A stretch of DNA of 34,663 bases from an uncultured Mycoplasmatota bacterium (GTDB lineage Bacteria > Bacillota_I > Bacilli_A > RF39 > UBA660). The stretch spans positions 1 to 34,663 of the forward strand of contig USNG01000015.1 of assembly GCA_900556025.1 (NCBI GenBank), read 5' to 3'. Under the pieces are notes generated by a model. The model was given only the letters and a program-made list of their open reading frames with translations, made no database searches and was not told where the DNA came from. The translations under genes were made by a program, and so were the position numbers. Positions 8,293 through 18,200 of the stretch are shown in pieces; the first letter of the stretch is position 1, and each line of letters begins with the position of its first letter.

Positions 8293-8655
8293 TTACCTAA
8301 TCAATGTGCTTTTTTTTTCAGCTATAAAAGTTTCGAAATCAAAATTTGGATCCATAGTTATTACACTTAATTCGTGCTTGAATCCACGATATTTAAACCA
8401 AGTATCATCATTTTCAAAAAAAACATACATTGAATCAAACTCAAGATAATCTAAATCATACATTTCATCAAGTTGGTCAAAAGTGTAGCTTCCTCCATAT
8501 GATGCAAGACCTACATCGGCATCTTCTTCGATTATTATTTTTTTAATTGAACTTTTGCATTGTCTTAATGCATCTGTAAAATTTTTCTCATTGTCCACAC
8601 TGTATATAAAGGTGTATCCATCTGAATCATGTCTTACTCTTACTTTATTTATCAT
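8293..8655 (-). CDS. Small acidic protein of unknown function, candidate immunity protein
   Basis: 120 residues from the ATG at 8653-8655. A second ATG two codons upstream lies only two bases from the GGAGG site, so the inner ATG with eight-base spacing is preferred. There is no signal peptide or membrane helix. It starts INKVRVR and later has DSMYVFFENDD and FKYRGF. The 137-codon gene upstream starts ILNRVQVR and has a comparable ESFIYVF and FY stretch, so I read the two as distant paralogs. It has its own extended -10 promoter. Position downstream of a giant type VII candidate effector, small size and independent expression suit an immunity protein. This is inference from context and I recognise no named family. 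Confidence 0.6.
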   Translation of the reverse strand: MINKVRVRHDSDGYTFIYSVDNEKNFTDALRQCKSSIKKIIIEEDADVGLASYGGSYTFDQLDEMYDLDYLEFDSMYVFFENDDTWFKYRGFKHELSVITMDPNFDFETFIAEKKSTLIR

Positions 8656-8674
8656 TAACATTTCCTCCTTACTA

Positions 8675-8683
8675 ATTATACCA
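8675..8683 (-). promoter_or_regulatory. Extended -10 promoter of the 8293-8655 gene
   Basis: Minus-strand TGG-TATAAT, a perfect -10, lies about 20 bases before the start codon. A weak TTGTTT sits near the -35 position. It suggests expression independent of the upstream genes. Confidence 0.55.
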
Positions 8684-8789
8684 TAAGATAATTTAAAACA
8701 ACATATTTACTCATTAAACAAATTTGCAATAACATTATTTTCTTACTTTATATATTTTTTTACAATCTAAGCTTAATTAGATATAATAT

Positions 8790-8820
8790 AGAAAATGCAT
8801 TTTATTGTGCATTTTCTATT
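8790..8820. repeat. 31-base direct repeat, copy 2 (hairpin just after the 137-codon gene)
   Basis: Exact copy of 7828-7858. It forms the same ten-base-pair hairpin but is followed by ATATTATATC on the minus strand instead of a T-run, so termination here is doubtful. It contains the codons for the C-terminal residues ENAQ and the stop of the MBL gene out of context, which suggests that it was copied from there. Confidence 0.8.
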
Positions 8821-8824
8821 TTTA

Positions 8825-9238
8825 TTATATCAATTTTTTTTTATTTTCCATAACAGATTTTTCTATTAACTCTAATGTTTCAGTATATTCCGGCGTACCA
8901 AGTGGCATAGATATTTCACAATCATGAGTATTTAGATCAAATCTATATCCTATAGATTTATCAGCAAACTCTTCTTCAATGCAAAGTGTTTCTGTTTCAT
9001 ACAATTCCGGGTGATTTTGATAGAAGTTTAGTATTTCATTTTTACTTCCGAAAACGTATATAAATGATTCCATTTCTTCATCACTCATTAATGAAAATGA
9101 ATATTTATATTCTTCAGGTAAACTAGCTATAATATATTCTAAATCATCATAAGATACTACTGTATCTAGTTCATATCTATAAACAACATTTTCATTATTT
9201 TGATTTTCACGTACTTGCACTCGATTCAATATTCTCAC
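8825..9238 (-). CDS. Small acidic protein of unknown function, candidate immunity protein of the giant HD protein
   Basis: 137 residues from a GTG at 9236-9238. The AGGAGA site is only two bases from this GTG, and a TTG three codons later (spacing about 11) is an alternative start. It is soluble, strongly acidic, and has no signal or membrane segment. The N-terminal ILNRVQVR and central ESFIYVF recall the next gene (INKVRVR and DSMYVFF), so the two may be diverged duplicates. It lies 48 bases downstream of the 3444-residue protein and has its own TGA-TATAAT promoter. Immediate position and separate promoter are usual for toxin immunity genes. No enzymatic motif is visible, and an unrelated accessory role is possible. 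Confidence 0.6.
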   Translation of the reverse strand: MRILNRVQVRENQNNENVVYRYELDTVVSYDDLEYIIASLPEEYKYSFSLMSDEEMESFIYVFGSKNEILNFYQNHPELYETETLCIEEEFADKSIGYRFDLNTHDCEISMPLGTPEYTETLELIEKSVMENKKKLI

Positions 9239-9268
9239 TTCTCCTTTTAAACTTACAATTTCAATTTT

Positions 9269-9277
9269 ATTATATCA
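9269..9277 (-). promoter_or_regulatory. Extended -10 promoter of the 8825-9238 gene
   Basis: Minus-strand TGA-TATAAT between the giant gene's stop and the small gene. The -35 position lies inside the end of the giant gene and is poor. Confidence 0.5.
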
Positions 9278-9286
9278 TGCTTGATT

Positions 9287-12200
9287 TTAATTAACTATAA
9301 ATTTTGTTATTAATATACCATTTATAGTGAATTTTATATTATTATATTTTACTTTGATTTTTTTCATGTCTTTAATATATTTTTGCGCTGCTGGAGTTAT
9401 TCCAATGTATTTATCTCCTATTTGCATGAAGTTATTCATGAATTGTTCTTCCTTAAATTCTACATTTACTTCATGATTTACATTTCTTGATGTTGCTATT
9501 TCTCCAATTCTTTCTAAAATTCCTTTTGAGATTGTATTACTTTGGAATATTTCTATATCTCCTATTTTATATGTTGATACTAATACATTTCCTCTTACAT
9601 CCACATTATATGAAACATTACTTTCTCCTACTAGAAATTTTCCAGTACTTGTTCGCAACGTTTTTCCATACTTTTCTTCTGCTTCTTGGATTTTTTCTTT
9701 TGATATTGTTTCTACTTCTTCCACATTTTCATTTTTATCTAGTTTGTAATATATTCTGTCATCTCCTTCTGCTTTATAACAATATCCATTCTCTGTTAAT
9801 GTTAATTTTTCGCCTTTTATCTCTATCTTTGCATCCTCAGCATACATTAATGAATCTTTAACATTTGTGTATCTTCCTTCTGCATCTACGCCATATCCTT
9901 CTTGCCATGGCACATATCTTCCGTCTTCTGTTTTTGTTAAATATATGTATGCTGACTCTACGCTTGTTTCTGTATCATCGGTTTGTTTATATTTTGTAGA
10001 TATTGCTGTTTGCGTTGCGTCATATGCCATATATACTCCAGCTTGTGTTAGTACCAATAAGTCTGTTGAATATGTCTTTCCATCTATTCCAACCCATCTT
10101 ATTGGTTCTTCTAATTTTACATTCGCTTTTGTTACATATGCATCTCCCATTCTTATTGCTAATGACATTATTTCTAAATCGTTTAGTACACCTTCTTCAA
10201 ATGTTATTCTTGGTATTCCTGACACTTTTAACTTTGTCTTTATTTTATTTCCATTTGCATCTTTAGTTATTTTTTGAACTGAATCTGTATTTGTTGTCTC
10301 TAGTGTCTCATATCCTCCTATATTCTCTAGATTTAATGTTATATTTTCACCACTTGCCTTGTTCATTATTTCTAACGCACTTCTTATTTTGCTTACTGAA
10401 TATGACCAGTCTCCTTCTGATGATAGATTTCCTACTCCTGAATTTGACTTGCTATGTGAAAAACACATCATTGCTATTAAATCTGCATTTAGTCCTAAAC
10501 TCTCTAGTTCCTCTCTCATTCTTAACACTTGTAGTGCGCTATTTAAACTATGATTCTCTCTTATTACATTTGCATTTAGTCCTTTTATTACCTCTGCTAA
10601 TGAATTTGTTGTTGTTTCAGTTTTTGTTGCATTTACTATTTGTGTTTCTAAACTTATTCCTAGTTCTGCCCCACTTGCCATTCCTAAATCGTGGAACAAT
10701 CCTGTATAAAATAAATTCTTTATTTGTGTCTCACTTAATGTCTGTCCTTTTGAAGCTGCTATTTGTTTTCCTTTTGTTACTGTATCAAATGCTACTTGCA
10801 ATACATGTGCCTCTGTATGATCACAATATGAGTGTAGATTTGGCATCTCTTTTGTTGTCTCTCTTGCTTTTTCATACACTTTTCTTATCTTATTTGCTAA
10901 TTCTTGTGATCCTTTTATTCCTAGTTCTGGTATTCCTACCTCTATTACATGGTGTAAGTATTCTTTCGCAAAATTTGAGTCTCCATCAAACATTTTTGAT
11001 TTGAATATCGCATCACTTGTTTCTTGACTTAATGCTTTTCCTTTTATCATTTTTACAAGTATTGCATCCATCACCTGTGTTCTTCTTGCTTTTGGTATTT
11101 CTTCTATTACTTCTTGTAAATTTTTTATTGTATTTAAATTAACATTATTATAGCAAACATCATTTAATGCTTTTTCAATTCTTGTTGTTGCACTTTCAGT
11201 TGCAGAATCAATTATAGTTTCATTTTCATTAGTTGTTATTTGTCCTTCGTTTCTTGTACTTGAATTAGAATTATTTCTATTATTAGAATTTTCTTCAATA
11301 ATCTTTGTTTCACTCGTTGTAGAATCTTTAAACTCAATTTTTATGTTCTCATAAAATTTCTTTTGCTTCTTCACTATAGTTTCATATTCTTCTGTTCCTT
11401 CTTTTATTCCAAGTGCTTCTAATTCTGCCTTCGTTGCATCTAATGTTTTGCTTTTCCATGTTTCTATTTCTTCATTGTATAAATCGATTATTCTTAGATC
11501 TGTTTCTCTAGATAAGTATATTGTGAATGTCCTTTCATCCATATTTGTATATGTATTAAGTTCTCCTAATCTTTCTAATATACTTTGACTTATTGTTGAA
11601 TGTGGTGCTAAACTTGAATCTTTTACTGTTACAGTTGCTTCATATTTTTTGCCATTTTCTGTTGTGTATTTTGAACTGTATTCTGTATTTAATTCTCCTA
11701 TATGTATGCTTCTTGAAAAACCGTCATTTACTATTCTTCCTCTTGTTGTTACTTCTTTTATTCTTGATTGCTCTGTTTTCGCATCAATTAATTTTCCTTC
11801 TTCATTAAATAGGTTTTCACCTCTAACAGCTGTTATTCCAAGAATGGCTTCTTCTCCGTTTTGCATTATTGTTTTTAATGTTCCATCTTTCGATACAACT
11901 TTTGACATTGCATCTCCATCTCTTATAAGAACTGCCATATCTTGCAATTTCTCAAATAATTTTGGATCATTAATTATTTTATTTAGCACTTCAATATTTA
12001 AGTTTCCAGCTACACCTCTAGATTCTGCTGATAATTTTAATTTTTCTACACAACTTAGCCACATTTGTCTTTGATCCATTAGCTTTATTCCACTTGTTGA
12101 TTTACTGTGACTCATCGCTAATATTGCTATTAAACTTGCTGCTGTATTTTCAGCATTTTCTAATCCAAATTCTTTTACTATTTTTTCTTGTAATTCTGTT

Positions 12201-15200
12201 GGTACTATCTCACTGTTTGCCAATATATCTAACGCTGAATTTAATGGGTGACTTGATCTTGCAACATTCATTATAAAATCTTTGTTACTAATAAATTCTC
12301 CATATGTTTCCTTTAAATATGTTTGTAATCCATCAATATCCCAAACTCTGCTTTCTTTTAGCAAATCTTTTCTGAACATTTCCTTGTATGCTGGTTCATT
12401 AGTACTTTCTTTCTCGCCTTTATGCTTTCTATAACTTTTTGCAAATTTTTCAAGCAAGCTTTCATCAATATAAACTTTTCCGCCTTGCATTCCAAAATCA
12501 TGTGCTAATGCTGCATATGAAACTATCTCTATTTCTGCTTCTGATAGATTTAATTCTTGTGCCAATTCCATTGCATACTTTGTAACTTCTAATGCATGTT
12601 TGAATCCATGATCTCTGAAGTTTTGATAGAACTCTGAATACTTTGTCGCTGCTGCTGCTAATCCTTGTTGATATATTTGCATTGCTGTTTTTACAAATTT
12701 CCCTGATTCTCCTGTTAATTGCAATGCTTCTCTATTTTCAATTAACCAATCTACTTCTTCTATTGTTAATTCTCCTATATAGTTAATTGCTTTTGCTAGA
12801 GTTACTTTTGTTTCTGAATTCATTCTTTCTTCAAAGCTTGTTTTTAAATTTTCTCTGACCTTTATTGGCACTTGTTTTGAAATAAATTCATCAATGTTTA
12901 TTTTATTTAATATATTTTCTACACTTATATTGTTCTTATTTGCAACTTCTAAGATCTTATACATTATTTCTGTTTTAACTTTATTTAATGTCGTTTCATC
13001 TGCATTTGTTAAATTGTATTTTTTTAATAACTCTTTTATTGCAATTTCACTTTCTATTATAGAATCAACTGTTGTCTCTTCAATAACTGCTTTTACATTT
13101 AATAATTGATGTTCTAATTTATATCTTCCTGAAATTATTTCTTCCTTTAGTGAAGTTAATAATTTACTTCCATCTACACCATATTTGCTCATAAGTTGTG
13201 TTAAATCATCATACAATTTCTTTTTCTGTTCTATTTGTGATTCTAACTCTTCACGAATATTTGTATTTGACTCAATTTCTTCAGTGGTATTATTTTCAGT
13301 ATCCACGTTAGAGTTTTCATTATTTAAATTTTCTCTTCTTAACTCCAATGAACTAATATCAGTTTGAATTGTTTCAAGTACGTTATTTAATGTTTGATTT
13401 CCTTTAAGGCCTGGAATAACTGTCATTTGAATAATTCCAACAACTCCAAGTGCTCCATTTTGTGATATTATTTCTTTTTTGACTTCTGTTTTTGGTGCAT
13501 CTTTTCTTGCTTTTGTTGTTTCTCTTGTAATAGTTTCTGTTTGACTATTATTTATAGTATTTTGGCTTGTGTTGTTATCACTATTTGTACTTTCTTCTAT
13601 AACTTCTGTTTGAACATCATTTCTAGTATTTGAATTTGTATTGCTATCACTATTTGTATTTTCTGCAATAGCTTCTGTTTGACTTGTCGTCGTATCACTT
13701 GTTGTGGTATCATCAGCTTCAATTTTATATATATCTTTTGTAAATCTTAATCCATACTTATCTTTAATCCTATTTAATATTTCATTACTCTTTATTTGTC
13801 TTATTCTTTCAACTATTTCAGTTTCAAAAACTCCTAAAGTTATAACATCTAATCTACTTAAAAGATTCTCTATACTTACATCTGACATTTCTGATAATCT
13901 TGCAAATATATCTTTAGAATATATTTGTAAAGATTTCAAATCTAATTCTGAAACAAAATTATTGAACTGTTCACTAGTTAAACTTGAAATGTTAGATTCT
14001 GGGTTTAATAAGATTTCTAATATGCTATCGATTTCAGTTGCTCTTGCTTTGCTTGAATTAATATTTTCTGTTAATTCATTAATTGATTCTTTTAATTGTT
14101 GAATTTTATTTTCTTTTCCTTTTAATTCATTTTTTTGTAAGTTTTTTAATGCATTTTGATATTGTTCTATGTTTTGTAATAAAATTCTTTCTGCTGTTTT
14201 TGTAATTCCTTTTTTGCTTTTTCTTTGATTTTCAAGTTTCTCCTTCAAACCTTTAATTCTATTCTTTAATTCTTTTACACTAGTTGAATCTATTTCATTA
14301 TTTAAAGAGTTTTCTACTTCAGCAAGTGTCTGCTGTAATTCGTTTAATGTGGCTTCATCATTTCTAATATTTTCTAGTAATTCTAATGCTTCACTTGCTA
14401 AATCAGATCTTAACGTTCCAGTTGATTTTTTGTAATACTCTATTGCTTCTGTTATGTTGTTCTTTTCACTTCGTATTTCGTCTAATTCTTTTTGCTTTTT
14501 ACTTAAATTATCTTTATTTATTTCTGAATTTATATCAGAATTGTCCGCTTTTAATTGTTTTATTTCTTCTGTTAATCTTGTTTCGCTTTCATTTAATTCA
14601 GATAGTCTATCTAAATATTCTTTATATGATTTATAGTTAGTATCTCTTAAAATATTTGATATTCTAGCTAAAGGAGCATTAGCTACTAGACTTCCTGCAA
14701 CTTGCATTGTGGCAAAGTTTACTTCACTCATCTCATTTTCAGAGCCAAGTGTTTCTTTGATAGATTTCAATATATTTGATAATTTGCTTTTTGTTGCATT
14801 TGTTTCTGTTTGTTCTTTTGATGATTGCTCGATTTCATTCATGAAATTTTCATAATCTGATTGAAAACTTTCTGTTTCCATATATTCACTTACTAGCTCT
14901 CCTAATTTTCCAGTTTTACTCTGCTCTTTTATAATTTGATTTGTTTCAGCTAATATTTGAAATATATTTTTAGGTGTTCCTGAAGCTTCTGCTTGATTTC
15001 TTACTGAATTCATTATAGCAGGAATTCCTAATGTTGTTCCAGTACGTACAAACGATATCATTTCTGGAACAAATTGTGTTGAACCTTCAAAAATTCCACC
15101 AGAGATAGCTCCATACAATGCTGATTTTTTCACTGCTGTCCAGTCTATTGTTCCCCATAAAGCACTTGCACTAGTCTCTAACTTATTATCTTCTTTCCAC

Positions 15201-18200
15201 TCTTCATAAGTATATTCCTTACTCTTAATTTTATCAAACATAGCTTCATCTATTCCAGACGTTGCTAACCAGTCTTCAAATTTTGTGTTATATATATTTA
15301 AATATTCTTCTTTATTTGCTATACCACTTAGAGAATTAGATTTCCACTCCAAAAATTTTTCTTCTTGCCACTCAGTTAATGTTAAATTTGATAGTGATTC
15401 TTTCATTTCAATAAAATTATTTTCTGATGCAGCAAAAAGTCTTTGAATTATTGGATCTAATATTTCTTGAGTTCCTTCTTCTAATCCTTCGCTAAGAATA
15501 TTTAATAAATAATTGGTAGCTGCCGTATACCAGGCCCCTTCAACTAATATAGTACCCAAATTTTTTGTTATTAATTTTGCAACTGGAAGTTTTCCAATTG
15601 TAAGTTTAGAAATACCTCCGACAGTAGCTTGAAGTCCTGTTTCTAGTGCTCCGTTAATTAAACCATACAATCTTGCCTGCTCTGGTGTCATTCCACTCTG
15701 AAGGCCTTGTTCTGTTGCATTTCCTGCTGTTGATAAAAACATAGTAGCTAAACCTAAACCCTGTCCAACTACAGGAATACAGCTTAATATAACTGTTGGT
15801 AACATGTTTACTATACTAGTAGTTACTTCATAAGTTCCTAGCATAAAGTTAGATTCTAATGAATCAGAACCATATTCATTTAATAAGTATGAGCTTATCA
15901 ACATTGTTCTATAATCATTTTCATTTTTAAGTCCATCAGGATCTATAAGATTTTTAAATCCATCTACAAATTGAGCTCCTCCTGCCCATGCTCCATATCC
16001 TACTGTTACAAACCAATCTTCTACATCATTTCCTCGTTCTAGTATGTCTACATATTTTTCATATTGTTCTGTTGCTTTACATAATGCTCCAAATTCTACA
16101 AAGCTTTTATAGTCAAATTTAAACGTATTATAATCTAATGTATTAGCCTTATATGTCAATGCTTCTAAATCAGTTTTAGCTAAATAATTTATTCTATCAA
16201 CTTGATTAGAAGACTTAGTATAACACATTCTATATTTTAATGGTAGTTTTCCACCATTTTCTTTTGCTATACCTGCTAAATATATTTCAATTTCTTCTTC
16301 AGATACATCTAATTTATTTCCATTTTCATCTAATGCATTTATATATATAGTAGTTGAACCACTATCATCATCTACTTCTTCTATTCTTTCAAGTGAAAAT
16401 ATTTTTGATTTGTTTTTTTCTTCAAAGTCTGGTTGTGAACGTATTTTATAATTCCCAATAAAATTTTCAATTTCGATATTTATCGTTCCAATATTATTAA
16501 TTATGTCGCAAACTTCTTTAAAATTATTACATTTTGATAAAGTTTCATATAGATTATCAATACTTTCATTATATTCTTTTATATCAACTTGATTTTTTGC
16601 TCGATATTCAAGGAAAAAGTCATTTTCAGCTGTAGTTCTTTCGGTCACAGGTTTTGATTTAATTATTTCATATAAACCTGCTTCATATATACTTTTTGAT
16701 TCATTACTTAAGATTTTTGAGGTAGCCATTTTATTTGCTAATCTACTTGCCTCTGCTTCCGCTGTTTCTGCTTCTTTCTTTAACTCATTTTCTTTATCTA
16801 TTTCATCTTGAGGCAAATATCCAGCACTTATAACAGCAGAATTATCATTATTTTTTCTATCATATTCTTCTCTTTTTTCTGTTGCAATTCTTTGTGCTAT
16901 ATTAAATAAGATACCTAAATTTTGATCATGTACATTGTTATTTTGCTCAATTAGTGATCTATATACATTATCATTATTTATTATTGTTTCTTTTAAACCT
17001 TCCGCTCTGATGTAGCCTTCTTCTTCACCATACATTTCTTTAAGTATATCCAAAGTTGTTTGAACTTTACTTCCAATACTATTTTTATATGCTTTAGCTG
17101 TATCTGCATATGGTAAAGAAGCTTTTTCAACATATTGATACATATATTTACGTTTATCTTTTGAATCCAAAAAGCCTAAATATTCTTTAACGCCTGGGGG
17201 AAAATCTTCTTCAGAGTATTCTCTATTTTCACTATTTGCTGAAGTTATTGACTCTGTAATTTGTTTTTGATTTACAAATGTTTCAAGTAGTTTTATTCTA
17301 TCTAAACTTTCTCTATATTTTTCTACAGCAGAATTTGCTCTTTCATAATAATCATCTATTGTAGAGTCGTCTCCATTATTCTTTACACCTATTGGATTAT
17401 TATTTTCATCATAGACAATAAGGTCTAGATTTTCCGAAGCAATTTCTTCATATTCAGGTAAACTATGCTCATAGTATTCATCTTGTGCATCGCATACTTC
17501 CTCAAATACTGATCCATAAATAAATCTATTTGATGAATTGCCACGGCTTTTTACTATATCCATGTATCTATTATAATTTTTTTGTTCCTCAGCATTTCTG
17601 TATGGTACAAATACAGTTTTGTTTGTATCAGGATCTTCATAGTGACTTCCACCATTTTCTTCATAATATTTCTCGTAACTGTCATACTTTGCTTTTACTT
17701 CAGAATCATTGTTAAACTCTGCTTCAGTTAAATATTCTCTACCATACCTTCTTGCCCCATCTTTTGTATAAGCAGAATTCAAAAAACCGGTTTGGCAAAG
17801 TTTATAATATTGATTACTAGTTGATATTTTACTTGTATCACCTATTTCATTTCCATAATCCTCAATATATTTGTCCATTTTATCATAGTGGTCTTTATTT
17901 TCATCATTTCTTCCTGTTTTAGTAAGATAGTCCCAAAACATTTGCTCTAATGTTTCTTGCTCTTGTGTTTTTTGATTATAGGAAGCTTTTTCTTTACCTT
18001 CTTCTTCACCATTATCATTTATGTCATATCCATAAAGTCCATCTTGATAGTTCATGTTAACGTAGTCCGTAAGAGTTTTGCTGCCATCATCAGTAATTCT
18101 ACCTAAACTTATATTAGATATTAAAACAGCTGCTACAGAATCGCCATATCTTTCACAATATTCTCTTACTTCTTCTTCTGTCAAGATTATACCTTTATCC

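Noticed and set aside
7828..8820. The 31-base repeats as ends of an insertion sequence
   Set aside because: They are direct rather than inverted relative to each other, there is no transposase between them, and copy 1 is explained as a gene end with terminator.
10290..11004. A 237-codon plus-strand open frame
   Set aside because: Antisense to the second HD module, very Leu-rich, with no start signals.
13531..13690. CRISPR-like regular repeats
   Set aside because: They are about 69-base coding repeats with no spacers, in frame within the giant gene and encoding Thr/Asn-rich linker.
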